A DNA stretch of 64,000 bases from contig NZ_NVXQ01000003.1 in assembly GCF_002733955.1 (NCBI RefSeq), positions 1 through 64,000 on the forward strand, given 5' to 3'. A program made the position numbers and the translations under genes. A model generated the notes under the pieces. That model saw only the letters and a list, made by a program, of their open reading frames with translations, was not told the DNA's origin and searched no databases. This DNA comes from Hoeflea sp. GTDB taxonomy: Bacteria > Pseudomonadota > Alphaproteobacteria > Rhizobiales > Rhizobiaceae. This document shows positions 38,612 to 47,716 of the stretch, in pieces (the first letter of the stretch is position 1; each line of letters opens with the position of its first letter).

Positions 38612-41600
38612 TCAGACGCACTCCCTCTTTGTCGATGAAAACAGTATCCGTGACTTCAACTTCAATGGTCCGCTCCGGCATTGGCACATAGAGCGTCTTG
38701 CCCTTGAGCGCGCGCCCATCGACGACCACGCCCATGGCAATCGACCGGCCGCAATTTTCCGACCAGTAGGAGGATGTGACATGACCGATCATGGTCATGG
38801 GTACCGTCTGGTTCGGATCGGCGACAATCTGTGCACCCTCTTCCAGAACGATGTTCGGATCCTTGGTCATTAATCCGACGAGCTGCTTGCGCCCGCCGCC
38901 CACTAGATCCGGCCGCTTCATGCCACGGATGCCGACAAAGTCAGGCTTCTTCTTCGCCACCGCCCAGTTCAGGCCGGCATCGTCCGGCGTCACCGTGCCA
39001 TCGGTGTCCTGACCGACGATGATGTAGCCCTTCTCGGCGCGCAGCACGTGCATGGTCTCGGTGCCATAAGCGCAGGCACCCAGCGGCTCGGCCCGTTCCC
39101 ACAGCGCCTTCCATACGGCCTCGCCGTAATCGGCAGGCACATTGACCTCGTAACCCGCCTCACCGGTAAACGACATCCGGAACAGCCGCGTCGGCACGCC
39201 GCAGATCTTGCCCTCGCGCACGCTCATATGCGGCATGGCCTCATTGGACAGATCGATGCCTTCCACCAGCGGCGCAATGATCTCACGCGCCTTCGGCCCC
39301 TGCACCGCAATCACCGCCCATTGCTCGGTGGTCGAGGTCAGCCAGACTTTCAGGTCAGGGAACTCGGTCTGCAGATAGTCTTCCATGTGATGCATCACCC
39401 GCGGCGCACCGCCGGTGGTGGTGGTCACGTGAAAACGGTCTTCGGCCAAACGCCCGACCACGCCGTCATCATAGATGAAGCCGTCTTCGCGCAGCATTAT
39501 GCCGTATTTGCAACGCCCCGGCTGCAGCTTGTCCCAGCCATTGGTGTACATCAGATTGAGAAACTGCGCTGCATCCGGGCCCACCACCTCGATCTTGCCG
39601 AGCGTCGACGCATCGAACATGCCGGCAACCTCACGCACCGTCCGGCACTCGCGATTGACCGCCTCATGCATGTCTTCGCCGGCGCGCGGGTAATACCAGG
39701 CCCGCTTCCACTGCCCGACATCCTCGAACACCGCCCCATGGGCTTCTTCCCAGCCGTGTATCGGCGTGCGCCGGGTCGGATCGAACAGGTCGCCGCGCGA
39801 ATGATTGACGATCGCGCCGAAGGTCACCGGCGTGTAGGGCGAGCGGAACGTTGTCAGCCCCACCTGCGGCAAGGGCTTGTCGAGCATCTCGGCGGCAATC
39901 GCCAACCCGTGAATATTCGATGTCTTGCCCTGGTCCGTCGCCATGCCATTGGTGGTGAACCGTTTGACATGCTCGATCGAGTGCATGCCCTCACGCACGG
40001 CGAGCCTGATATCCTTGGCCGTCACGTCGTTCTGGAAGTCCACAAAGGCTTTCACGGTGGTGTCGGCGCCGGCGCCAGCCGCCGAGCCCATCATGCTGCC
40101 GGCCCATGAGGTTTGTGTTTCAGCCTCGGGTGCAGTCCAGGCGGCACCCGCTGTGACACCAGCGGCAATCGCTGCGTCATGACCGGCCTGTGCCGCCCCG
40201 GCAACAGCCTCGCCCAGATCATCGACACCATTACAGGCGCCAATGCTGACGCAATCCTGGACATTGCGGCCGGGCAGAAAGCGCTCGGTTGCCTCATCCC
40301 AGACCACCTTGCCGCGCGACTGCGAATACATGTGAACCGAAGGCGTCCACCCGGCCGACATGATCAGCGCGTCAATCGCAATGTCGCGCGCCGTTCCACC
40401 TGATGACTTGCCGACCTTCATCGACTTGACCCGCAGCTTGCCCGACGTGTCGAGCACTGCCTGACCGGCCAGAACCTCGATACCGAGTTCCTTTGCCCGC
40501 GCCACCAGCGCCGGGTCGGGATCGGGACGCACGTCAACGATCGCCGGAATCGAAACGCCCGCCTGCTTGAGATCGAAGGCTGCGTTCCAGGCTGAATCGC
40601 AGGCCGTGTAGACGCCAACCTTGGCGCCAACTGCAACGCCGTAGTGATTGAGATAGGTCCGCGCCGCTGACGCCAGCATGATGCCGGGCCGGTCATTGTT
40701 AGCAAACACCATGTGCCGCTCGATCGCGCCGGTGGCGATCACCACCTGCCTGGCACGAACCTGCCACAGCCGCTCCCGCGGCAGTGACGGATCCGGGTTG
40801 GCGAGATGCTCGGTCACCCGTTCCAGCAGAGCGACATGGTTTTGTGCCTGGTAGCCAAACGCCGTGGTCCGCGTCAGCACACGGACATTGGACATCGCCC
40901 GAAGCTCGGCTGTCACGGCCTGCGCCCAGTCCCAGCCAGATTGACCGTCGACCGTCGCATCGGTTTCGTGGTGAAACGCACCGCCGGTTTCCGGCTGTTC
41001 GTCACAAAGGATCACGTCTGCCCCAGCATGGGCCGCGGCAAGTGCCGCCGAGAGCCCCGCCGCACCGCCGCCGATCACCAGCACATCACAATGAGCGAAA
41101 TGGTTGGCGTAATGATCCGGATCCGGCTCGGTCGGCGCAACACCCAGACCGGCCGCAGCACGGATCACCGGCTCATAAATCCTCTTCCAGGCCGCTTTCG
41201 GCCACATGAAGGTCTTGTAGTAGAAGCCTGCCGCGAAGAACGGCGAGGCCAGATTGTTGAGCCCGCCCACATCAAAGGCCAGCGACGGCCAGCGGTTTTG
41301 CGACCGGGCCTTCATGCCGTCATAGACTTCCTGCACCGTCGCCCGGATGTTCGGCGTCCGCCGCACTGCATCGCGGCCGACATCCATCAGTGCATTGGGC
41401 TCTTCCGGCCCGGCCGATAGCATGCCGCGCGGGCGATGATACTTGAACGACCGTCCGGTCAGGTGAATGCCATTGGCAAGCAGCGCCGAGGCCAGCGTAT
41501 CGCCCTCGACCGCCGTCAGCAGCTTGTTGTCAAAGTTGAAGCGAACGGTTTTTGCCGGCGTCAGCCTGCCCCTGCCCTTGATCCGGTTCCCGCCGCTCAT
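38604..41600 (-). CDS. soxA: Sarcosine oxidase alpha subunit
   Basis: 998 residues. An N-terminal ferredoxin-like segment with TGRSFKYHRPRGML, a dinucleotide-binding oxidoreductase domain (VLVIGGGAAGLSAALAAAHA near 175) for NAD, and a C-terminal GCV-T (aminomethyltransferase) domain (about 610-990) that binds folate. The holoenzyme demethylates sarcosine to glycine, passing the methyl group to tetrahydrofolate and making peroxide. It overlaps soxD by four bases and soxG by eight. Confidence 0.95.
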   Translation of the reverse strand: MSGGNRIKGRGRLTPAKTVRFNFDNKLLTAVEGDTLASALLANGIHLTGRSFKYHRPRGMLSAGPEEPNALMDVGRDAVRRTPNIRATVQEVYDGMKARSQNRWPSLAFDVGGLNNLASPFFAAGFYYKTFMWPKAAWKRIYEPVIRAAAGLGVAPTEPDPDHYANHFAHCDVLVIGGGAAGLSAALAAAHAGADVILCDEQPETGGAFHHETDATVDGQSGWDWAQAVTAELRAMSNVRVLTRTTAFGYQAQNHVALLERVTEHLANPDPSLPRERLWQVRARQVVIATGAIERHMVFANNDRPGIMLASAARTYLNHYGVAVGAKVGVYTACDSAWNAAFDLKQAGVSIPAIVDVRPDPDPALVARAKELGIEVLAGQAVLDTSGKLRVKSMKVGKSSGGTARDIAIDALIMSAGWTPSVHMYSQSRGKVVWDEATERFLPGRNVQDCVSIGACNGVDDLGEAVAGAAQAGHDAAIAAGVTAGAAWTAPEAETQTSWAGSMMGSAAGAGADTTVKAFVDFQNDVTAKDIRLAVREGMHSIEHVKRFTTNGMATDQGKTSNIHGLAIAAEMLDKPLPQVGLTTFRSPYTPVTFGAIVNHSRGDLFDPTRRTPIHGWEEAHGAVFEDVGQWKRAWYYPRAGEDMHEAVNRECRTVREVAGMFDASTLGKIEVVGPDAAQFLNLMYTNGWDKLQPGRCKYGIMLREDGFIYDDGVVGRLAEDRFHVTTTTGGAPRVMHHMEDYLQTEFPDLKVWLTSTTEQWAVIAVQGPKAREIIAPLVEGIDLSNEAMPHMSVREGKICGVPTRLFRMSFTGEAGYEVNVPADYGEAVWKALWERAEPLGACAYGTETMHVLRAEKGYIIVGQDTDGTVTPDDAGLNWAVAKKKPDFVGIRGMKRPDLVGGGRKQLVGLMTKDPNIVLEEGAQIVADPNQTVPMTMIGHVTSSYWSENCGRSIAMGVVVDGRALKGKTLYVPMPERTIEVEVTDTVFIDKEGVRLNG

Positions 41601-41920
41601 TGTGCTGCTCCCTTGACCTGCAGGACACCATCCTCGCCGCGGACGACCTCGACCCGGGGCTCACCAGCCTTGTAGGTCGTCACGAAGCGGTCGCTGACCG
41701 TATCGCGCACGGCATTGAAGAATCTGGCGCAGCCATGGATGTGCCGCCAGCGCTCATAGGCAACACCTTTCGGGTTGGTCCGGATGAAGAAGAACTTCTC
41801 GAACTCCTCATCACTGATCGCGGCGATGTCTTTCGGCCGTTCGATATGCGCTTCACCCGTGTTGCGGAATTCGAGCTCGGGCCGCTCTTCCTGGCAGTAG
41901 GGACAATGGATCAGAAGCAT
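41597..41920 (-). CDS. soxD: Sarcosine oxidase delta subunit
   Basis: 107 residues from MLLIHCPYC. The small zinc subunit: C6, C9, C64 and a His of RHIHGC are the expected ligands. The frame stays open to 42037 but that extension lies inside the cupin gene and has no family match. The start has GACCAAG-type purines just upstream. It overlaps soxA by ATGA and follows the cupin gene by 14 bases. Confidence 0.92.
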   Translation of the reverse strand: MLLIHCPYCQEERPELEFRNTGEAHIERPKDIAAISDEEFEKFFFIRTNPKGVAYERWRHIHGCARFFNAVRDTVSDRFVTTYKAGEPRVEVVRGEDGVLQVKGAAQ

Positions 41921-41934
41921 CGCTTGGTCCTTGG

Positions 41935-42291
41935 TCAGATCTTGGTTTTGATCACGGCGGTTTCGGGATCGCCGGTATTGGGAGTTCCGGCAGGCTCGAT
42001 GATGACGAGATGGGTTTCCTCGTCGGCCCGCGGGCAATGCTCGACACCCTTGGGCACCACATACATCTCGCCCGGTCCCAGCACGACATCGCCGTCGCGC
42101 ATCTGGATGGTCAGCCGCCCCGACAGCACGAGGAAGAAGTCATCGGTGTCGGGGTGAGAGTGCCAGTTGAACTCGCCATTCACCTTGACCACCATAACGT
42201 CGTGGCCATTGAAGCCGGCGACGATCTTTGGCGACCAGAGCTCGGTGAATGCGGACAGTTTCTCAGCCAGATTGATGGATTTCTCGCTCAT
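41935..42291 (-). CDS. Small cupin protein inside the sarcosine oxidase operon
   Basis: 118 residues, one cupin barrel. Metal-site residues H44, H46, D50 (HSHPDTDDFFLVLSG) and H85 (VPKGVEHCP) are intact. It has no known sarcosine oxidase subunit equivalent. The ATG at 42291 follows GGAGAAG; the frame from 42306 would need a TTG start. It sits 11 bases after soxB and 14 before soxD, so it is co-transcribed. A metal-dependent enzyme or sensor acting on a one-carbon or methylated amine compound is a guess only. Confidence 0.85.
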   Translation of the reverse strand: MSEKSINLAEKLSAFTELWSPKIVAGFNGHDVMVVKVNGEFNWHSHPDTDDFFLVLSGRLTIQMRDGDVVLGPGEMYVVPKGVEHCPRADEETHLVIIEPAGTPNTGDPETAVIKTKI

Positions 42292-42302
42292 CTTCTCCAG
42301 CC

Positions 42303-43556
42303 TCAATGCGCCACGGCCGCAGCCGCCGCCTCGTCAATCAGGCGGCCGGTCTGGAAGCGCTCCAGCGAAAACGGCGCGTTGATCTTGTGCGGCTCGTCGC
42401 GCGCGATCGTGTGCGCAAACACATTGGCCGATCCCGGGGTCGCCTTGAACCCGCCGGTGCCCCAGCCGCAATTCACGTAAAGCCCCTTGATCGGCGTTTT
42501 CGACAGGATCGGCGACCGGTCCGGCGTCACGTCGACAATACCGCCCCAGGAGCGCAGCATCTTCATCCGGGTGAAGATCGGGAACATTTCACAGATCGCA
42601 TCGAGCGTGTGGCTGAGAATGTGCAAACCACCGGTCTGAGAATAGGACGTGTACTGGTCCGTGCCTGCGCCGATCACCAGCTCGCCCTTGTCCGACTGCG
42701 AGATATAGGCGTGCACGGTGTTCGACATCACCACGCAAGGGAAGACCGGCTTGACCGGTTCCGACACCAGCGCCTGCAGCGGGTAGCTTTCGAGCGGCAT
42801 CCGCACGCCGGCCATTTCCATGATCACCGAGGTATGGCCAGCGGCCACCACGCCGACCTTCTTCGCGCCGATGAAGCCGCGGCTGGTATCGACACCGGAC
42901 ACCGATCCGTCATCGGCGCGGCGAACCCCGGTCACTTCACAATTCTGGATGATGTGGACACCCATGTCGGCTGCCGCACGGGCATAGCCCCAGGCCACCG
43001 CGTCGTGACGCGCGGTGCCGCCGCGGCGCTGCAGGGCGGCGCCGACCACGGGATAGCGCGCCGATTTGAGGATATTGAGCGGCGGGCAGTAGTCCTTGGC
43101 CTGCTCGGGCGTCAGCCACTCATTGTCGACGCCGTTGAGTCTGTTGGCGTGGATATGCCGCTTGAACACCTGAGTGTCATGCACATTGTGCGACAGCATC
43201 ATCACGCCACGCGCGGAATACATCACATTGTAATTGAGATCCTGCGACAGCCCGTCCCAGAGCTTGAGCGCGTGGTCATAGAGACCCGCACTTTCATCAT
43301 AGAGATAGTTCGAACGGATGATGGTGGTGTTGCGGCCGGTGTTGCCGCCGCCAAGCCAGCCTTTTTCGATCACCGCGATATTGGTGATGCCGTGCTCCTT
43401 GGCCAGGTAATAGGCTGTCCCCAGCCCGTGCCCGCCAGCGCCGACGATGATCACGTCATAGGACTTGCGCGGCTCGGGCGAGGTCCATTGCGCAGGCCAG
43501 CCCTTGTGACCACGCATCGCCTCGCGGGCAACGGCAAAAGCAGAATATTTGCGCAT
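42303..43556 (-). CDS. soxB: Sarcosine oxidase beta subunit
   Basis: 417 residues, DAO-family flavoprotein. The FAD-binding motif [17 protein letters not shown] is near residue 38. [14 protein letters not shown] and the C-terminal [15 protein letters not shown] segment are typical of SoxB. It oxidises sarcosine; the flavins reach oxygen on this subunit. First gene of soxB-cupin-soxD-soxA-soxG. The usual purU or glyA companions are not seen here. Confidence 0.95.
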   Translation of the reverse strand: MRKYSAFAVAREAMRGHKGWPAQWTSPEPRKSYDVIIVGAGGHGLGTAYYLAKEHGITNIAVIEKGWLGGGNTGRNTTIIRSNYLYDESAGLYDHALKLWDGLSQDLNYNVMYSARGVMMLSHNVHDTQVFKRHIHANRLNGVDNEWLTPEQAKDYCPPLNILKSARYPVVGAALQRRGGTARHDAVAWGYARAAADMGVHIIQNCEVTGVRRADDGSVSGVDTSRGFIGAKKVGVVAAGHTSVIMEMAGVRMPLESYPLQALVSEPVKPVFPCVVMSNTVHAYISQSDKGELVIGAGTDQYTSYSQTGGLHILSHTLDAICEMFPIFTRMKMLRSWGGIVDVTPDRSPILSKTPIKGLYVNCGWGTGGFKATPGSANVFAHTIARDEPHKINAPFSLERFQTGRLIDEAAAAAVAH

Positions 43557-43891
43557 GGCTGTCTGGCTCCAAACAGGTTAGAAAGGCTTCAATCCAGCAA
43601 GAGCAAATTCATCTGCCCCGCATCGGCTCTTTTGCGACTTCCAGGCGGCCATGAATGTCGCAGTATGTTTTGTCGCACCACCGGTCTTGATCTCAAACCC
43701 AGGACTGTCGTGGTTTGAAGCTCCACGAAAAATACGCGGCAGCGTCCGTTGTCAAGCTGGCGGGGGACTGGACTTCGGCCGTGGAAGCTGTTATCTGCCA
43801 CCCCAATCGTAACGCCCACGGCCGAACGAACGGAATTTTTGTTTGCCAGGGTTGCTTAAGCTAACCGAAAACTCGAAGGAACGGGATCAAC
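43557..43891. other. Divergent region between soxB and rpsU
   Basis: About 335 bases. It contains the TGCGAC repeat group at 43633-43677 and a small stem TCGTGG/CCACGA (43708-43728). A minus-strand frame at 43589-43819 lacks a ribosome-binding site and any family likeness, so it is not called a gene. Confidence 0.5.
43633..43677. promoter_or_regulatory. Repeated TGCGAC motifs upstream of soxB
   Basis: On the minus strand TGCGACA occurs at 43677-43671 and 43662-43656 (15-base period); the inverse GTCGCA occurs at 43638-43633. They lie 77-121 bases ahead of soxB. Sarcosine and glycine betaine operons are often activated by AraC-type regulators that bind direct repeats; this is a candidate site, not proven. 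Confidence 0.35.
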
Positions 43892-44128
43892 GTGCAGGTA
43901 CTTGTCCGCGATAACAATGTCGATCAGGCGCTCCGCGCTCTCAAGAAGAAGATGCAGCGTGAAGGCATCTTCCGTGAAATGAAGATGCGTGATTTTTACG
44001 AGAAGCCGTCGCAGAAGCGTGCTCGCGAGAAGGCAGAAGCTGTCCGTCGCGTCCGCAAGCTGGCCCGCAAGCGGGCTCAGCGCGAAGGCCTTATCGGTGG
44101 CGGCCGTCCGGCAGCACCTGCTCGCTGA
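43892..44128 (+). CDS. rpsU: 30S ribosomal protein S21
   Basis: 78 residues, highly basic: [20 protein letters not shown], then [21 protein letters not shown]. It starts with GTG at 43892 after an AAGGAAC site. S21 sits at the platform of the small subunit near the anti-Shine-Dalgarno. It has an alphaproteobacterial Gly/Pro/Ala tail ([10 protein letters not shown]). A perfect terminator follows 42 bases downstream. Confidence 0.96.
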   Translation: MQVLVRDNNVDQALRALKKKMQREGIFREMKMRDFYEKPSQKRAREKAEAVRRVRKLARKRAQREGLIGGGRPAAPAR

Positions 44129-44169
44129 GCAAGCCGTTTTTTCGCCCTTTTAGGGTTGCATGAATAAGA

Positions 44170-44200
44170 GGCGGAGACGAATATTCGTCTCCGCCTTTTT
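44170..44200 (+). terminator. Terminator after rpsU
   Basis: GGCGGAGACGAAT (44170-44182) and ATTCGTCTCCGCC (44183-44195): a 26-base perfect palindrome followed by five T. A textbook intrinsic terminator. Confidence 0.92.
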
Positions 44201-44248
44201 CAGTGTGGTGTCCGGGCCGTTCCCGGAAAAACAGGTGGGGCACAAGCG

Positions 44249-45103
44249 ATGCGGTTGATTTCGGCCATGGAAGCGAAACAACGGGGTACCTTCAACACTC
44301 GTTTTTTGATGCTGGCTGCAGTATCGGCCTTGAGCCTGGCGCTGTCGGGCTGCAACACCACAACGCCGGTGGACACCATCTCCATCGACCGGTCGCAGGG
44401 CACGGAAGAAAACATTGCCTCGCTGACGGACGTCATCCGCCGCAATCCCAGTGATCCCGAGGGCTACAATGTCCGCGGTTCGGCCTATGGCAAGTCCGGC
44501 AAGTACAGCAACGCCCTTGATGACTTCAACCGCGCCATCCAGCTCAACCCGTCCTTCTACCAGGCCTACGCCAACCGTGCCCTGATCCACAGGTCGATGG
44601 GCAACCTGACCGAGGCTGCGAACGACTACAATCGGGCGCTGAGAATAAATCCGCGCTATGATGTCGCCTATATCGGCCGCGGCAACCTTTACCGCCAGGC
44701 CGGTCGGACCAATGAGGCGATGAATGATTTCAACCGCGCCATCAGCCTTCAGACCACCGATCCCCGCGCCTACCACAATCGCGGCCTGATCAAGCAACTG
44801 AACAATCAGCACCCGCAGGCGATCGAGGATTTCTCGGCCGCGATCTCGCTGGCGCCCAATTCGCCCGAACCCTACAACGGCCGGGGCATTTCCTACGTTG
44901 CGCTCAATGACGACGAAAATGCATTCGCCGATTTCAACCGGGCCATCGAGCTCGACCAGCGCATTGCCGAATCCTGGGCCAACCAGGCGCTGATCTACGA
45001 ACGCCGCGGCGAGAAGAGCCGGGCTGCCAAGTCCTATGCCCGAGCAGCGCAACTTGATCCCAAGTACCGTCCTGCCATCGATGGACTGGCCCGCGTTCGC
45101 TGA
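44249..45103 (+). CDS. TPR-repeat lipoprotein
   Basis: 284 residues. Lipoprotein signal with lipobox LALSGC near residue 34, then about six tetratricopeptide repeats with the GYNVRGSAYGKSGKYSNALD pattern, repeating every 34 residues to the C terminus. It is probably anchored to a membrane in the envelope, as a scaffold similar to NlpI. The start at 44249 or 44270 cannot be settled. Single gene between rpsU and the DUF992 gene. Confidence 0.85.
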   Translation: MRLISAMEAKQRGTFNTRFLMLAAVSALSLALSGCNTTTPVDTISIDRSQGTEENIASLTDVIRRNPSDPEGYNVRGSAYGKSGKYSNALDDFNRAIQLNPSFYQAYANRALIHRSMGNLTEAANDYNRALRINPRYDVAYIGRGNLYRQAGRTNEAMNDFNRAISLQTTDPRAYHNRGLIKQLNNQHPQAIEDFSAAISLAPNSPEPYNGRGISYVALNDDENAFADFNRAIELDQRIAESWANQALIYERRGEKSRAAKSYARAAQLDPKYRPAIDGLARVR

Positions 45104-45314
45104 TCGCTCGGCCTCGCGGCTGCATCAAGCGCCAGCACGGTAATTTTCCAGTCCACGTGACCACCAATTTCCTGTCGGGCAGGTTGAAAACCCGCTCCCG
45201 GCCGGGCGTTGACCGCGCCTACCCTTTTGCCCGATTCCACTCTCGGCGCTGCGGAACCATTGACAGATCAGCACGTTGTCATGGCGAACCAACAAGCAAG
45301 AAAGTGAGTTCAAA

Positions 45315-45815
45315 ATGATCGGGAAAACAAAAATCACAGCTGCAGCAGCACTTCTGGCCACCGCCGCAATTGGTGCCACAACGGTCCCCGCCAAGGCAGA
45401 CAGCGTCGAGCTCGGCTTGCTCGAATGCGTCGTCGAAGGCGGCACCGGCTTCATCTTCGGCTCGTCCAAGGACCTGTCGTGCGAATACACGCCTGCCAAC
45501 CAGGATGCAGCCACGGAAGCCTATTTCGGCGTCATCAACAAGTTTGGCGTGGACATCGGCGTGACCGGCGCAACCGTCATCGAGTGGGTCGTCCTCGCAC
45601 CGACCTCCGATTACGAATACACGATCGGTTCTCTCGCCGGTGATTATCGCGGTGTCTCTGCCGAGGCGACTGCAGCCGCGGGCGCAGGCGTGAATGTCCT
45701 CGTCGGCGGTTCCGACGACACCTTCTCGCTTCAGCCCGTCAGCGTTCAGGCGCAGGAAGGCGTGAACGTCGCCGTCGGCGTGGCAGAACTTCAGCTCCGC
45801 TCCGCTGCCAACTGA
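45315..45815 (+). CDS. DUF992 secreted protein
   Basis: 166 residues from MIGKTKI. Sec signal peptide (ITAAAALLATAAIGATTVPAKA, cleavage after AKA near 28), then a DUF992 domain starting SVELGLLECVVEGGTGF with two cysteines (LLEC and LSCEY) that may form a disulfide. The family is common in Rhizobiales and of unknown function; periplasmic or outer-surface location is expected. The frame upstream to 45276 is rejected because the signal peptide then begins internally. Confidence 0.85.
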   Translation: MIGKTKITAAAALLATAAIGATTVPAKADSVELGLLECVVEGGTGFIFGSSKDLSCEYTPANQDAATEAYFGVINKFGVDIGVTGATVIEWVVLAPTSDYEYTIGSLAGDYRGVSAEATAAAGAGVNVLVGGSDDTFSLQPVSVQAQEGVNVAVGVAELQLRSAAN

Positions 45816-45838
45816 TCACGGTACATCTGACAAACAAA

Positions 45839-45865
45839 AGGCCCGGAATTATCCGGGCCTTTTTT
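45839..45865. terminator. Bidirectional terminator between DUF992 gene and pntB
   Basis: AGGCCCGGA (45839-45847), loop ATTA, TCCGGGCCT (45852-45860), followed by five T on the plus strand and TTTTGTTTG on the minus strand. It serves both convergent genes. Confidence 0.92.
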
Positions 45866-45885
45866 GCATTCGCGACTGATTGGGA

Positions 45886-47283
45886 TCAGTGTTCCATGGC
45901 CTTGACGATGTCGTCGGTCATCTTCTTTGCATCACCAAGCAGCATCATCGTGCTGTCCTTGTAGAACAGCGTGTTGTCGATACCGGCATAGCCGGAGCCG
46001 AGCGAGCGCTTGACGAACAGGCAGGTCCGCGCCTTGTCGACATCCAGGATCGGCATGCCGTAGATCGGGGACGACTTGTCATCGCGCGCGGCCGGGTTGG
46101 TCACATCATTGGCGCCAATCACGTAGGCCACGTCAGCCTGTGCGAATTCGGAGTTGATGTCTTCGAGTTCGAAGACCTCGTCATAAGGCACATTGGCTTC
46201 GGCCAGCAGCACGTTCATGTGGCCCGGCATGCGGCCAGCCACCGGATGGATGGCATATTTGACCTCGACACCCTGCTCTTTCAGGCTGTCGGCCAGTTCG
46301 CGGGTAGCGTGCTGCGCCTGGGCGACAGCCATGCCGTAACCCGGCACAATGATCACCTTGGACGCGTTGGCCATCAGGAACGCCGCATCATCAGCCGAAC
46401 CGAGCTTGACGCTGCGATCGATATCGTCGCTGCCGCCGGCCTCGGCCTCTCCGCCAAAGCCGCCGAGAATGACCGAGATGAACGAGCGGTTCATGCCCTT
46501 GCACATGATGTAGGACAGGATCGCACCGGAGGAGCCGACCAGCGCCCCGGTGATAATCAGGGCGAGGTTGCCCAGGGTGAAGCCGATACCGGCCGCAGCC
46601 CAACCCGAATAGGAGTTGAGCATCGAAACCACCACCGGCATGTCGGCGCCGCCGATCGGAACGATCAGCAACACACCGAGCACCAGCGACAGGGCCACGA
46701 TCAGCCAGAACACCGTGTAGCTTTCAGACGCGACCAGCACCGCGATCAGCACGATGATGCCGATCAGCAGGGCCGCGTTGATGACATGGCGCATCGGAAG
46801 CATGATCGGCTTGCCCGACATCCGGCCATCCAGCTTCAGGAAGGCGATGATCGAACCAGTGAATGTGATCGCACCGATGGCAACACCCAGCGACATCTCG
46901 ATGAGTGCCTGGGCGTGGATTTCGCCGACGTCACCGATGCCGAAGGCATGCGGCGCATAAAGCGCCGCGGCAGCCACCAGAACAGCCGCCATACCGACAA
47001 GACTGTGAAAACCGGCAACCAGCTGCGGCATCGAGGTCATCGGGATCTTGCGGGCGATGTAGGCGCCTGCGCCGCCACCGATGGCAAGGCCAGCAACAAT
47101 CATTGCAAATCCGCCGAAGGACGGTTTGGCAAGCAGCAGCGTGGTGACAATGGCGATCGCCATGCCGGCCATGCCGTAGGCATTACCCTGCCGGCTGGTG
47201 GTGGGATGGGACAGGCCCCTGAGAGCCATGATGAAAAGAACGCCTGAAACGAGGTAGGCGAATGCGGCAAAGTTCTCTGACAT
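45886..47283 (-). CDS. pntB: NAD(P) transhydrogenase beta subunit
   Basis: 465 residues from MSENFAAF. Eight or nine membrane helices occupy residues 1-270, then the cytosolic NADP-binding domain III (VIIVPGYGMAVAQAQH, RMPGHMNVLLAEA, YVIGANDVTNP, KRSLGSGYAG). It uses the proton gradient to drive NADPH formation from NADH. The start is chosen at the SD GAGGGCCGGCTG; the longer frame is an overlap with pntAb. Third gene of pntAa-Ab-B. Confidence 0.95.
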   Translation of the reverse strand: MSENFAAFAYLVSGVLFIMALRGLSHPTTSRQGNAYGMAGMAIAIVTTLLLAKPSFGGFAMIVAGLAIGGGAGAYIARKIPMTSMPQLVAGFHSLVGMAAVLVAAAALYAPHAFGIGDVGEIHAQALIEMSLGVAIGAITFTGSIIAFLKLDGRMSGKPIMLPMRHVINAALLIGIIVLIAVLVASESYTVFWLIVALSLVLGVLLIVPIGGADMPVVVSMLNSYSGWAAAGIGFTLGNLALIITGALVGSSGAILSYIMCKGMNRSFISVILGGFGGEAEAGGSDDIDRSVKLGSADDAAFLMANASKVIIVPGYGMAVAQAQHATRELADSLKEQGVEVKYAIHPVAGRMPGHMNVLLAEANVPYDEVFELEDINSEFAQADVAYVIGANDVTNPAARDDKSSPIYGMPILDVDKARTCLFVKRSLGSGYAGIDNTLFYKDSTMMLLGDAKKMTDDIVKAMEH

Positions 47284-47293
47284 CAGCCGGCCC

Positions 47294-47716
47294 TCACTTC
47301 TCTTTTTTCTTGTACATGGCCAGCATCCGCTGGGTGACGAGGAAGCCGCCGAAGATATTGACCGAAGCCAGCACCAGCCCGACAAAGCCGAAGCCCGTCG
47401 CCCAGCCGGACAGCGAAGCGCCGACTGCAAGCAGCGCGCCCACCACGATGACCGAGGAAATCGCGTTGGTGACCGCCATCAGCGGCGTGTGCAGCGCCGG
47501 CGTCACCGACCAGACCACGTAGTAGCCGACAAAGATCGCAAGCACGAAGATCGCAAGCCGGAACACGAACGGATCGATCGCGCCGCCGCTTGCGGCGTGA
47601 ACAGCGGCAGCCACGCCGTCGCCCGCCGGACCGGCGGTTTCCGCAGCCGTACGGACAGCGATCACTGCCTGCTCGAGATTATCAAGAGCGGTATCGAGTA
47701 CAGACTCTGACATCAT
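47294..47716 (-). CDS. pntAb: NAD(P) transhydrogenase alpha subunit, membrane part
   Basis: 140 residues with three or four membrane helices ([50 protein letters not shown]). In Escherichia coli this is the C-terminal part of PntA; the split form is standard in alphaproteobacteria. Its ATG overlaps the pntAa stop (ATGA). Confidence 0.93.
   Translation of the reverse strand: MMSESVLDTALDNLEQAVIAVRTAAETAGPAGDGVAAAVHAASGGAIDPFVFRLAIFVLAIFVGYYVVWSVTPALHTPLMAVTNAISSVIVVGALLAVGASLSGWATGFGFVGLVLASVNIFGGFLVTQRMLAMYKKKEK

Noticed and set aside
43589-43819. 76-codon minus-strand frame upstream of soxB
   Set aside because: Lies in the promoter region, lacks a ribosome-binding site and shows no recognisable protein pattern.
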